Source: Perca fluviatilis
Taxonomy: Eukaryota > Chordata > Actinopteri > Perciformes > Percidae
Direction of reading: 5' to 3'
DNA length: 64,000 nucleotides
Assembly (NCBI RefSeq): GCF_010015445.1
Contig: NC_053116.1
Coordinates: 5,593,568-5,657,567 of the forward strand
Position numbers and translations under genes: made by a program. Positions 42,242-53,149 of the stretch are shown one piece after another (position 1 is the first letter of the stretch; every line of letters begins with the position of its first letter). The notes under the pieces were generated by a model. That model searched no databases. It was given only the letters and a program-made list of their open reading frames with translations, and was not told the DNA's origin.

Positions 42242-43238
42242 TATACTTAACAACCTAATTGGAATTAAAACGACTGCAACAATAGAACAAAACAGGAAAA
42301 TTAGATGTGGACTATTAAATATTAGATCTCTGTCTTCTAAAGCAGTATTGGTAAACGATTTGATATCAGATAATAAAATTGATTTATTTTGTCTTACTGA
42401 AACCCGGCTGGGCCAGGAAGAATATGTCAGTCTAAATGAAGCCACTCCTCCCAGTCATATTAATACTCAAATTCCTAGAGGCTCAGGCCGAGGAGGGGGA
42501 GTTGCAGCCATCTTTGATTCAAGCCTGTTAATTAATCCTAAACCTAAACTAAATTATAACTCGCTTGAAAGTCTTGTTCTTAATCTTCAACATCCAAAAT
42601 GGAAAACATTACAGCCAATTATATTCGTTGTTATTTACAGGGCTCCAGGTCCGTATTCTGAATATTTATCTGAATTTTCAGAGTTTTTATCATGTTTAGT
42701 CCTTAAATCTGACAAAGTATTTATTGTAGGTGATTTTAATATCCATGTGGATGTTGACAATGATAGCCTTAGTACTGCTTTCAACTCATTATTGGATTCA
42801 ATCGGTTTCAGTCAGAGTGTGCACAAGGCGACGCACTGTTTTAACCACACCCTCGACCTTGTGTTGGCATATGGTATTGAAATTGAGGATTTAATAGTAT
42901 TTCCGCAGAATTCGGTATTATCAGATCATTCTTTAATTACTTTTGAATTCTTAATACCTGAATATACTAAATTAGATAAAAACTTCTACACTAGATGCCT
43001 ATCTGACAGTGCTATAGCTAAATTTAAGGAAGATATTCCAACAGCATTTGATTCTATGTCATGCCTTAACATAACAGAGGACCTTTATGTTAACCTCAGT
43101 CCCTCTCAAATTGATACATTTGTAGACGGTGCTACGACCTGCCTACGGACGAATTTAGACTCTGTTGCTCCCCTCAAAAAGAAGATGATGAAGCAAAGGA
43201 AACTAGCACCTTGGTTAACTCCCAAACTCACAAATTAA
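42242..43238 (+). CDS. L2 'C' endonuclease domain, open frame
   Basis: Open from before the first Met at 42348. The N-terminal part reads KIRCGLLNIRSLSSKAVLVN, then FCLTETRL (catalytic Glu), GRGGGVAAIF, IIFVVIYRAPG, VGDFNIHVDVDND (Asp/Asn), THCFNHTLDLVLAYG and SDHSLITFEF (Asp/His). The APE-type endonuclease nicks target DNA to prime reverse transcription. The frame stops just after LAPW, in the linker, where family members continue towards the reverse transcriptase; the element ends 28 bp later. All endonuclease motifs are intact but there is no polymerase. Confidence 0.87.
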
Positions 43239-43310
43239 AACAAATCTCGCGAAACCTAGAAAGTAAATAGAGTAAAGACTCAGTGTTGTACAGTCTTGAA
43301 GATTGTAATC

Positions 43311-43640
43311 TTAAAGGTCCAATATGTAATATTTGTACTGTAATAAATCCAAAAATGACACCAATGCCTCATCAGATATTAAGGAAACATGTTAAACTGA
43401 AATACTATCTTTTCTGACAACAATGCTAATTTCAGTATTTTTTCTTTTTGAAATTTACATTCCGTGACGGAATTTATGTTTATGTTTTGATCTGTGTGTT
43501 GTTATCAACGGCCCAGTTTGACAGCCAGGCCGGGTTGCCAGATATACCTGTAAAAACGTAAACCCAGCGCGCTACAGCTGTAACGTTAGTACAGCCATGA
43601 AAGCAGCAAACAAACAAACAGGATCAATGGAGATAGATTC
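43311..43640. mobile_element. Possible TTAA-type short element, one end
   Basis: Begins TTAAAGGTCCAATATGTAAT, similar to common fish elements with TTAA targets. The matching right end is not seen before 43660. Contains gccgggttgccagatatacc and a gtaacgttag word. Weak call. Confidence 0.4.
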
Positions 43641-45109
43641 TAGAGAAAAAGAAAGTGGAAAAAGGACAAACTCCAAGTGTCATTTCAAATTTTACAGGAC
43701 ACATTACAGAAATACCAAGGAGCAGTCAAATCTGCCAAAACAAATTTTTTATCTCACATGGTTGCTAATAACACCCAGAGGCCTCAGGTTCTTTTTAAAT
43801 TGTTTAACTCTCTTATTAACCCTTGTGAAACTGACTGTGCCGTGCCATCCACATTGTTGTGTGAAAACTTCCTGAAACACTTAATTGATAAAATTGCTGG
43901 TCTGAGCTTTTCATCCACTGTTTTTACCAGTGACCCCTCTGTTCCCCCTTTATGCCCAGCTGTCTTCCAGCTGTTCTCTCTGACATAGTCAAGCAGCTTC
44001 GTCCTGCAAACTGCCTGCTGGACAGTATTCCTGTACGCTTACTCAAAGATGTTTTTAACACTGTTGAGTCCAGTATTTTATCCCTGGTTAATACATCTCT
44101 CAGCTCAGGGTGTGTTCCAGCTGCTTTTTAACATGCTGTTGCGCAACCACATTTAAAATAGAAGAATCTGGATCCTTCAGTTTTTTATAATTTTAGACCT
44201 ATTTCTAAGCTTCCCTTTCTTTCAAAAGTATTGGAGAGGGTTGTTTTTAATCAACTTCAATCATTTTTAGATGATTTTAGTATTTATGAAAAGTTCCATT
44301 CTGGTTTTAAGCCCCGCCACAGTACTGAAACTTTCTAAGAGTCTATAATGACCTTCTCTTAGTGGTTGACTTAGGAAAATCTGCTGTTTTAGTGCTATTA
44401 GATTTGACTGCTGCCTTTGACACTGTCAACCATGCTATCCTTTTATCCCGACTCAGACAAAGTGTTTGCATTACGGGCATAGCTGCAAATGGTTTGAATC
44501 TTACTTGACAGATAGGAGTTTTCCTGTCCACCTTGGTAATTGCTCTTCATCTGCTGCCCCTCTTTCTTGTGGGGTCCCCCAAGGCTGCATTTTGGGACCC
44601 ATGCTATTTTCTCTGTACATGCTGCCCTTGGGGTCCATTTAAAAAAAACATAACATTTTGTTGCATTGTTTTGCAGATGATGTACAAATCTATTTGCCTG
44701 TAAAAAACAATGATAACGACACTATCCAGCCTTTGCTTAACTGCCTGAGAGATCTCAAAATATGGTTGGATCAGAATTTTCTCTGTCTCAATGACAATAA
44801 GACTGAAATTGTTGTTTGGTCGTGCTGAACATTTTAGTGCCTGTGTTGATGCTCTAGGTACTTTAGGTTCCTATATTCGTCCTTTTACTAAGAATCTGGG
44901 TGTGATTTTTGACAGTGCTTTTAAATTTGACAAACAGAATAGTTCTGTTGTTGAAACCAGTTTCTTCCAGCTGAGACTTTTGGCTAAGGTTAAGCCCTAC
45001 CTGCTGCGCAATGACTTCGAAAGAGTCATATATGCTAGAGATGCACCGACAGACCGGCCGGTGACCGGAATTGGCCGGTTTTCACGGTTTTCACCGCTCA
45101 CCTTTGCTC

Positions 45110-47879
45110 ATGCAGCGAAACGCCGGAGGAGAGGGAAACGGGCCGGTGTGCTTGTGCGTCTCCGCCAGCGAGGATTACGCACACCATTACCGGGAATATT
45201 CCTCTCTAACGTGCGCTCACTGCCCAACAAACTGGAGGAACTACAACTGCTGTTGGTTCTTCATCTGCTGTTTTGTGCTTCACGGAGACATGGCTCTGTG
45301 GATTAATACCGGACTCTGCGCTGCAGCTGGCAGGCTTCCAACTCTACAGAGCGGACAGAGTCTCGGTCCTCTCCGGCAAAACTAAAGGTGGAGGAATCGG
45401 TTTCTACATCAATAGCGGTTGGAGCAACGACGTGACAGTGATCCAGCAGCATTGTTCTCCTAACCTGGAATATTTCATTATAAACTGTAAGCCTTTTTAT
45501 TCACCCCGTGAGTTCGCGTCATTCATTCTGATCGGTGTCAACATCTCACCGCAGGCCAACGTGCAGCGCATGCTTGCCGACCAGATTCTGTACGTGGAGC
45601 GGACCAACCCGGAGTCCCTAGTTATTGTCCTTGGTGACTTTAATAAAGGGAACCTCACTCACGAACTCCCTAAATATAGACAGCATATTAAATGCCCGAC
45701 CAGAGAGGAGAACATTCTGGATCACTGTTACACCACAGTCAGGGATGCTTATCACGCCGTCCCCCGTGCTGCACTTGGACACTCTGACCACGTCATGGTC
45801 CACCTGATCCCCACCTACAGGCAGAAACTAAAGCTCTGCAAACCTGTTGGGGGAGGACAATAGGAAGTGGACCAGTGAGGCTGTGGAGGATCTCCAGTCG
45901 TGTTTGGATTCTACTGACTGGGATGTGTTCAGGACTGCTACCAACAGTCTGGATGAGTACACAGAGGCTGTGACGTCATACATCAGCTTCTGTGAGGACT
46001 GCTGTGTTCCATCAAGCACCAGGGTGAGTTACAACAATGACAAACCCTGGTTCACAGCCAAACTCAGAAGGTTAAGGCTGGCTAAGGAAGACTCGTTCAG
46101 GAGTGGGGACAAAGACAGATTTAAAGAGTCAAAGTACAAGTTTAGCAAGGCGGTGAAGGAGGCTAAACGACGGTACTCTGAGAAACTCCAAAACCAGTTC
46201 TCAGCTAACGACTCTGCGACTGTCTGGAAAGGACTTAGGCAGATAACCAACTATAAGCCTAAAAACCTCCACTCCTTCGATGACAGACACCTAGCCAACG
46301 ACCTGAACGAGTTCTACTGTCGATTTGAAAGACAAAAGGTCAGTCCTGACACCATCCCCCACGACACCTCCCTACAGCTACAGCCACTGTGCATCACCTC
46401 CACCTTCCTCACCTCAGCAGGGTCCTGGGCCCCCCCACCAATGCCCTCCTTAAAGGTCTCCACCTCCACCCCCCTACCCACCTCAGTGACGACTCTCTCC
46501 ATCCACGAGAGGGATGTCAACAGACTCTTTAGGAGACAGAATCCCAGGAAAGCTGCTGGACCGGATGCTGTCTCCCCATCAAGCTTGAAGCACTGCGCTG
46601 ATCAGCTGTCTCCAGTGTTCACAGACATTTTTAACACCTCACTGGAGACATGTCACGTGCCAGCCTGTTTCAAGACCTCAACCATCATCCCTGTCCCCAA
46701 GAAGCCAAGGACCACAGGACTTAATGACTTCAGACCCGTCGCCCTGACCTCTGTGGTTATGAAGTCCTTTGAGCGCCTTGTGCTTTCACACCTCAAAGCC
46801 ATCACCGACCCCCTCCTGGACCCCCTGCAGTTTGCCTACAGAGCCAACAGGTCTGTAGACGATGCAGTAAACCTGGCCCTACACTACATCCTCCGGCACC
46901 TGGACTCTGCAGGAACCTACGCCAGGATCCTGTTTTTGGACTTCAGCTCTGCCTTCAACACCATCATCCCGGCTCTGCTCCAGGAGAAGCTCTCCCAGCT
47001 TGGTGTGCCTGACTCCACCTGCAGGTGGATCACTGACTTCCTGTCTGACAGGAAGCAGCATGTCAAGCTGGGGAAACACGTCTCCAACTCACAGACCATC
47101 AGCACCGGATCCCCTCAGGGCTGTGTTCTTTCGCCTCTGCTCTTCTCCCTGTACACCAACAACTGCACCTCCAGTCACAAGTCTGTCAAGCTTCTGAAGT
47201 TCGCGGACGACACCTCCCTCATCGGACTCATTTCTGATGGAGACGAGTCCGCCTACAGGTCGGAGGCTGACCACCTGGTGAAGTGGTGCAACCAAAACAA
47301 TCTAGATCTCAACGCTCTAAAGACAGTGGAGATGGTTGTGGACTTCAGGAAGAACCCAGCCCCACCTGCCCCCATCACCCTCTGTGGCTCCACAATTGAC
47401 ACTGTGGAGTCTTTCCGCTTCCTGGGAACTACCATCTCCCAAGACCTCAAGTGGGGATCAGCTCCCTCGTCAAGAAAGCACAACAGAGGATGTACTTCCT
47501 GCGGCAGCTGAAGAAATTCAACCTGCCAAAGACAATGATGGTGCACTTCTACACAGCCATCATTGAGTCCATCCTCACATCCTCCATCACCATCTGGTAC
47601 GCTACTGCCAAGGACAAGGGCAGACTGCAGCGTGTCATTCGGTCTGCAGAGAAGGTGATTGGCTGCAATCTGCCATCGCTCCAGGACCTTTACGCCACCA
47701 GGACTCTGAAGCGTGCTGGAAAGATTGTGGCTGACCCCTCCCACCCCGGACACAAACTCTTTGAGCCACTCCCCTCTGGCAGGAGGCTGAGGTCCATCAG
47801 GACCAAAACCTCACATCACATGAACAGCTTTTTCCCCTCCGCCACTAGCCTTATTAACAAGGCCCGGAAACCACCCTGA
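45110..47879 (+). pseudogene. Rex1-like ORF2: endonuclease and reverse transcriptase, three or four frameshifts
   Basis: Endonuclease: CFTETWLCG (catalytic Glu, about 45276), GGGIGFYI, VIVLGDFN (45630 region), LDHCYTTV, GHSDHVMV. A two-base gain in the G-run near 45850 shifts frame; the next open frame (45847-47511, 554 codons) has KPWFTAKLRRLR, AAGPDAVSPSSLK, NDFRPVALTSVVMK, LFLDFSSAFNTI (catalytic Asp), TGSPQGCVLSPLLFSLYTN and KFADDTSLIGLI (Asp pair). A small deletion near 47455 shifts to 47451-47879 with RMYFLRQLKKFNLP, HPGHKLFEPLPSGRRLRS and a natural C-terminus. Another shift lies near 45265. Only small indels separate it from a full protein, so it is a relatively young copy. Confidence 0.88.
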
Positions 47880-48150
47880 CTCTCCACCTGGCTCTTCATG
47901 CCACTGTTCTCTCTCTGCTGTAATGCTCTTTGCTCTTTATTTTATTTTATTTTATTTCTATCTTTATTTTTAATTTAATACATACTGTGTACATATACTT
48001 ATACTTATATTGTTTATACCTATACTTATATTGTTTAATATTACATTTAGAGAATGTGTGATGTGCACCAACAACACCAAAACAAATTCCTTGTATGTGT
48101 TAAAAAACGTACTTGGCAATAAAAACCCTTTCTGATTCTGATTCTCAAGG
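45110..48150 (+). mobile_element. Rex1-like LINE, nearly complete ORF2
   Basis: Starts at about the ORF2 N-terminus (KRRRRGKRAGVLVRLRQRG, FLSNVRSLPNK) and ends with a 3' UTR ttccttgtatgtgttaaaaa, ttggcaataaaaaccc and TTCTGATTCTGATTCTC repeats, a tail typical of this LINE group in fish. The Rex1 assignment is from memory; it could be placed in neighbouring CR1-group families. Inserted in the hAT after tgctcatgcag at about 45110. Confidence 0.85.
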
Positions 48151-48293
48151 ACGCACACACACGGACGCGACAGCACAGTCTCTTTTTCCTATCTCACAAC
48201 TTTTCCGCCGTGGTGGCGTACCCACTCGCGGTGTGAAGCGCATGTCTGCGCTATTCTGGCACATGTAGGGAACTTCGTGATTTAACCTGCAAA

Positions 48294-48420
48294 ATGTCAG
48301 CTGTTTGGAAATTCTTCAGCGTGTGTGCAGAAGATAACCTGCAAGGAAAAAGTAGGGCGTGGAGGGATGACACCAAAAACCAAAATCACATTTTTTTTAG
48401 TTGGATATTGCACTTTAGAT
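48294..48420 (+). pseudogene. hAT (ZBED-like) transposase N-terminal fragment
   Basis: Reads MSAVWKFFSVCAEDNLQ, the usual start of hAT transposases with a BED zinc finger (SxVWxYF). A shifted frame gives VGRGGMTPKT, matching the SRGGxxPKxF part after the finger. The Cys pair and everything beyond are deleted. Confidence 0.6.
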
Positions 48421-49294
48421 GTGTGTGAATTTCCCATGCCAGGAGTAATTTATATAGTTCTATTTTATAGTGATCCATTATCTGTTCAAAATGCAAAATG
48501 TTCTATTAAAGATGGAAAATAAATATTTGTGTGTGCTGTAAAGTGGTTAGAAAAAATGTAATCGGTATCTGCTAAAATCGGAATTGGCTGGCCTAACTCA
48601 ATGAAAATCGGAAATCATAATCGGCCTATAAAGTTGTAATCGGTACATCTCTAATACATGCATTTATTACGTCTCGATTAGACTACTGTAACTCTTCATA
48701 TGTTGGATTGGATCAGTCATCCCTTCGTCGGTTACAGTCCAGAATGCAGCAGCTCAACTTTTAACCGGGACCAAAAAACGTGACCACATTACACCTGTTT
48801 TGGCCACACTCCACTGGCTTCTTGTCTGCTTCAGGATTGATTTTAAAATTGTATTGCTTGTTTTTAAGATTTTAAATGGGTTGTCACCTTCTTATTTATC
48901 GGAGCTTTTACATGTCCACACACTGTCAAAGCACTGAGGTCTTCCAATCAGATGTTCCTCAATGTGCCCAGATCCAGGTTAAAAAACAAAGGTGACTGAG
49001 TCTTTGCAGTGGCTGCTCCAAACCTCTGAAATAGTTTACCTAGTCATATAAGAACATCTCGGACTGTTGAAACATTCAAGTCCTTCCTTAAGATCCATTA
49101 CTATGCACTGGCTTTCAATTCAAGTTGAGCTTTGACACCTTAACCCTTTTCAACTGTTGATTATTTTGTATTGTGTATTGTTTGTGTATACTATCCATTT
49201 TCTTTTTTTTGGGAAGGGGGAGTTGCGCTTGTTAAACACTTTGGTTGGTTGTTTAAATGTGCTATATAAATAAAACTGAACTGAACTGATATAA

Positions 49295-49822
49295 TGTTAT
49301 ATAATGGACCTGGAGATTAGTTTTTCGCCACCTGCTTTCAGCTTTTCGACACTTTTGTTTTTCCAGTGTGGCATTTCTCCATGGAGATCTTTTCTTAGCA
49401 GAGACAGCTTTGACCTTAGTGGCAGCAATGGCATCAATTACATTTGTAATTTTACAATTGAAATTATCTACAAGCTCATTTACTGAGACCCAAGAGAGGG
49501 CGGGTGTGGAGGAGAAAAGCTGAATGAATGTTTCACTGGTGTTTTCAGTGATATACCGTTTTCTGAATGCCTTTGTTTGGACACTTTTGTGCACAGAGAT
49601 AGTGCCGTTAAAGAAAAACACAGGAATGATCAGAGAGAGCAACATCAGTCACCAAAACCTTGGAAATGTTCAGATCCTTGGAGATAATCAAGTCCAGAGT
49701 GTGCCCCTTATTGTGTGTGGGCTCCATCACATGCTGAGTCAGTCCATAGTTATAGTTCCATAACATAGTTCTTTAGTCCCTCTGTCCTGGGGGAGTGTTA
49801 AAATCACCAGAAATCAAGTTAT
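49295..49822 (-). mobile_element. L2 LINE 'G' fragment (endonuclease end and linker), minus strand
   Basis: Minus-strand translation gives GDFNT-type sequence at the right edge (49800-49815), then GHTLDLIISKDL, LSDHS-like sequence, ENTSETFIQLFSS, VNELVDNFNCKITNVIDAIA, KKRSPWRNATLEKQKCRKAE and SRWRKTNLQVHY at the left edge. These are the endonuclease C-terminus and the linker before the reverse transcriptase. It directly abuts the tail of LINE 'F' on the left and an L1 on the right. Confidence 0.78.
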
Positions 49823-50466
49823 ATGAGGACTATTTCATGTAATAGAAGAAGCCAAAAACCTCCCAACAACGGCAGCAGTTTTATCAGTGGACGCGGAAAA
49901 GGCTTTCGACCGCCTAGAGTGGAACTACTTGCGGCAAGTAAGGGAAAGGCTTGGTTTGGGGGCCAAATTCACTGACATGGTGCGTACTTTATATGTGAAC
50001 CCCACGGCCATAGTCTCAACCAATGGCCTGCATTCTCAGCCATTTGGCATTGAACAGGGCTCGCGACAGGGATGCCCGCTTTCCCCCATGCTGTTTGCAA
50101 TCTCTCTCGAACCGTTAGCCCAAGCCACGAGACAAAATAAAATCTGTAATGTCTGTAATAATAAACAACCTAGGCTAAAATACTCTACCCTGCAACGTAC
50201 CATAAACACGGGAGGCTTGGCCCTCCCTAACCTTAACCCTCATATTATGTTAAGGGTCAATTTGACCCATTTGCGTTTTTGTGTTTACCAAAATACTGGT
50301 TAACCTATCTTTTTCTCCATGAAATTGTATGACATTTCCTCATTTAGGGTCATGAACTTGTTCATAAAATCTGGACACACTGATGTGTAGTGGAATGTCT
50401 GTTCAGAGTTTGTATACAAAGATGATGTTGCGGGTCATTTTGACCCGGAGACTTTTAACACCCATT

Positions 50467-50469
<3 letters not shown>

Positions 50470-50506
<37 letters not shown>

Positions 50507-50521
50507 GTTGTGGGGGGTGTT

Positions 50522-50552
<31 letters not shown>

Positions 50553-50556
50553 GTGC
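50470..50556. repeat. Two (GT)n tracts
   Basis: GT runs at 50470-50506 and 50519-50556 separated by a TTGTTGTGGGGGG interruption, within the piggyBac element. Confidence 0.95.
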
Positions 50557-50689
50557 TATTGACGATCCGGTTTGTGATTTTTCCTATGATGAAGAGGATT
50601 CAGGGGACCAGTCTGGTGTAGTATACATTAGCTGAAAACAATGGGCAGCAATCATCCTCAACATGGACAGCTAAAGATGCTAACATAAA

Positions 50690-50935
50690 ATGGTCAACAT
50701 CAAAACACTGACGCCAAGGCAGACTGTCATCAAGATGACTCCAAGCCCCACAAGATTTTCTGTCACACTAGTTAATGATATTCAATCACCATTTCATCTC
50801 TTCATATCCCAACCAATAGATAGGATCATAGTGGACATGACCAACTTGCAGGGGAGGTGTGTATTTCAAAAGAAATGGAAGTCACTGGATCAGATTGACT
50901 TGCATGCATACATTGAAATCCTAGTCCTCTTGCGT
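50690..50935 (+). pseudogene. piggyBac transposase fragment (PGBD-like)
   Basis: Open frame with KMTPSPTRFSVTLVNDIQSP, FHLFISQPIDRIIVDMTNLQ and RCVFQKKWKSLDQIDLHAYI, then EILVLL. This matches the N-terminal part of the PGBD-type transposase domain (IxDMTNLEGRxxxxxxWKxxDxxDLxAYIGxLxL). It is cut off at 50935 by the L2 3' sequence, before any of the catalytic Asp residues. Confidence 0.8.
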
Positions 50936-51382
50936 CCGCAGCATCCACCCATGCTCTGCAGTGCCACGGTAACATCCCGCAAACCCTGCTGTGATGCTCA
51001 CACACAGAGTAGTCAGGATCCGGTATTGGAGACTGCACTACTCAGTATGACACGATGTGCCCTGCTATGACATGAACTTCCATGACTACCTCAAAGTCAC
51101 TGTTCCATTATCTCTAATGTGACTATTATTGCGACTGTTCATCACATCAGCAACCGGCCCCGTCAGACACCGCCTACCAAGAGTCTGGGTCTGCTGAGGT
51201 TTCTTCCTAAAAGGGAGTTTTTCCTCGCCACTGTAGCAACAGCCACTGATAATGCTTGCTCTTGGGGGAATTACTGTAATTGTTGGGGCTTTGGAATTTA
51301 TAGAGTGTGGTCTAGACCGACTCTATCTGTAAAGTGTCTCGAGATAACTCTTGTTATGATTTGATACTATAAATAAAATAAC
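50936..51382 (+). mobile_element. L2 3' UTR copy 'D' (5'-truncated)
   Basis: Matches the 3' UTRs of L2 copies 1 and 2 (catccacccatgctctgcag, gtcagacaccgcctaccaag, gtgtggtctagaccgactct, atgatttgatactataaata) and ends ...aaataaaataacctg. A short, dead-on-arrival insertion into piggyBac. Together with copies 1 and 2 it shows which 3' segments are conserved. Confidence 0.88.
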
Positions 51383-53149
51383 CTGTACCTGTCTTGTACA
51401 ATCCTGGTCCCCATGTCACTGTAGATGAACACCTTGTTCCATTCAGGGGGCGCTGTCCCTTCTGACAGTACATGCCCAACAAGCCTCCCAAGTATGGCAT
51501 CAAAATATGGGCATCCTAGGATGCCAAATCTAGCTACTATGCATGGAATATGCAAGTGTATACCGGAAATATTTTCACAAAATAATTGGTAAAAACAGTT
51601 TTGGGGGAAAAAATGTTTGTGATGAGGAAAAAAAGTTTGTTTTGAGTGGATTTGCACTGTACGGGTCATTTTGACCCGTAACATCATCAATGTCATTTTT
51701 TTTCAACATAATACGAGGGTTAAAGTGTATCAAAGAGCCTTTCAGCTATGGGCCCTCAGAGTGTGGATAGACCCCTCATCTACAGTTCCATGGAGAGAAA
51801 TAGAGAAGAACCTCACTGGAAACCTAAGACTGCAAGACCATGCCTTTGCAGGTGTGTGTCCAAAAAAGTGTATGCTGGTCCATGGCCCTATTATCACCAA
51901 CACACTGACCAACTTTAAACAGGTGGAGGAGCAACTACACTACACCAATAAGTGGCATTTGAATACCCCAATATGGCACAATGCACACTTACTGTCTGGT
52001 AACAAACCCTTTGCTTGTAAGCAGTGGAGTGACAGAGGTATTTATATTTTAGACCAGCTATTCAATGAGAAAGGTATGTTGAGTTTTGAAGACCTGAGAG
52101 CTAGTTATGAGGTCCCCAGGACATCCTTCTACTTTTATCTGCACTTAACTTGTGTTTCCTCTGTCCTGCTGGTGTTAGTTTTAGCACTGGTGAAGATACA
52201 GGGTAAAATAACGATCCAACGGGTGGAAAGGCACTGGGTGACATTAAGATATGATACACTGAATCGCCCTAATATGTTATGGAGTGCCATGGTGAAATGG
52301 TCTTGAGGCGCACCCAGTCATTAAATGGTTTGGTGATTTTCCTGTGAGAGGATTAGTATCCAAGATTTACGCTAAACTGATGCAAATATCCATAGAACTC
52401 CCAATAGTAAAGAAATGGAAACGAGAGTTGTGCTCGGAGGGGAACGCAATTAATTGGGAGACAGTTTGGGACAACATTTTCCACTGTTCCAAGAACCAAA
52501 ATCACCAGTATATCCACTTCAACATATGCCATAGGACATATTGGACTCCTCAGAAGATATACGTCTCGAAAGCCATTCCCACTCCCTATTGTACATTCTG
52601 TCAACCTGAACAAACTGGAACTTTCCTACATATGGTCTGGGAGTGTGAACAGGTGCATGAGTTCTGGCATAAAACAACATCAATACTATCTGATGTGATA
52701 GGATATCTAATCCCTACTGACCTGATAGTTTTGTTACTTAATTATGACTCTAAATTACACCTGCTTGAGAGACAGAGGAAGATTCGGCTAGCTGGCTCAA
52801 CTGCAACCAAGAAAATGATAGCTCAACACTGCCCCCCCCCACTCGCTTTATATCAAACAGTGGTTGGCGTATTTCCTAGACATAGTTATGCTTAAACTCT
52901 CTGCAGCAAGGATGAACAAAGCCAAACCATCAACTATCAACCTATGAGAAAGCACAGCAGCACAAATATCAGACCTAATGACCTCACCGCCACAAGAACT
53001 AGAGGAGAGCAACTAGGCAAGGTGTGATTTCTGTTTCTTTCTTTCTTTTGTTTTCCTCGAGACCTGTTCTATGCACCACTTGACATTACCTGGCACGTAT
53101 TGTCGAATTTGTTCTGTATGTCTGTATGATAAATAATAATAATGTATAT

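Larger units (their letters stand above)
40353..43266 (+). mobile_element. L2 LINE 'C', 5' half
   Basis: Contains a 5' UTR-like part (about 40353-40595), ORF1 (split by an inverted-repeat element), an intergenic part and the endonuclease part of ORF2, and is cut off at 43266 (ctagaaagtaaatag). Where it overlaps, it is about 95 percent identical to copy 1 at 11211, so copies 1, 2 and C together cover almost an entire L2 of this family. Confidence 0.88.
45036..48653 (+). mobile_element. hAT transposon inserted in L2 'F', carrying a Rex1-like LINE
   Basis: Terminal inverted repeats TAGAGATGCACCGA and, inverted, TAGAGATGTACCGA, with an 8-bp target duplication ATATATGC (45028-45035) / ATACATGC (48654-48661), 7 of 8 identical. 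The internal part right of the LINE has a BED-finger-like start (48294). Net length without the LINE is about 600 bp, so it is a deletion derivative. Confidence 0.88.
43660..49292 (+). mobile_element. L2-type LINE 'F', split by a hAT element
   Basis: Left piece 43660-45035: linker (SAKTNFLSHMVANNTQRPQV), QLRPANCLLDSIPVRLLKD, NFRPISKLPFLSKVLERVV and the reverse transcriptase in several frames, up to ERVIYA. Right piece 48662-49292: FITSRLDYCNSS, LARLHWLL-type, then 3' end gtgctatataaataaaactg followed by CTGAACTGAACTGA tail units. Joining the pieces at one copy of ATAYATGC restores the family reading ERVIYAFITSRLDYC. Several stops and frameshifts; inactive. Divergent from L2 A-C. Confidence 0.85.
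50237..51719 (+). mobile_element. piggyBac transposon in L1, carrying an L2 3' end
   Basis: Flanked by TTAA (50233-50236 and 51720-51723). Termini CCCTCATATTATGTTAAGGG and, inverted, CCCTCGTATTATGTTGAAAA, with subterminal GGGTCAATTTGACCC / GGGTCATTTTGACCC palindromes. CCCT ends and TTAA targets are diagnostic of piggyBac. Contains GT microsatellites (50470-50556), a transposase remnant and a nested L2 3' end. Confidence 0.92.
49823..52895 (+). pseudogene. L1 ORF2 pseudogene
   Basis: The visible reverse transcriptase part has VIEEAKNLPTTAAVLSVDAE, AEKAFDRLEW (catalytic Asp), FGIEQGSRQGCPLSPMLFAI and LEPLAQATRQN; the FADD motif is deleted. After the piggyBac insert, 51720-52306 continues with WIDPSSTVPWREIEKNL, RPLQD-type, KWHLNTPIWHN and LRASYEVPRTSFYFYL. 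A frameshift near 52300 leads to 52312-52895 with the C-terminal Cys-rich region: HFNICHRTYWTPQKIY, CTFCQPEQTGTFLHMVWECE, VHEFWHK. Typical of fish L1/Tx1-type ORF2 C-termini. Non-functional. Confidence 0.87.
49823..53143 (+). mobile_element. L1 LINE fragment, split by a piggyBac element
   Basis: Left piece 49823-50236 and right piece 51720-53143. The left piece is reverse transcriptase, the right piece is the ORF2 C-terminus and 3' UTR, ending in an (AAT)n tail. An internal deletion joins QATRQN directly to a later region (LKYSTLQRTINTGG), removing the YADD block. Removing the piggyBac element restores GLALPNLKVYQRAFQLWALR in one frame across the junction. Confidence 0.88.
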
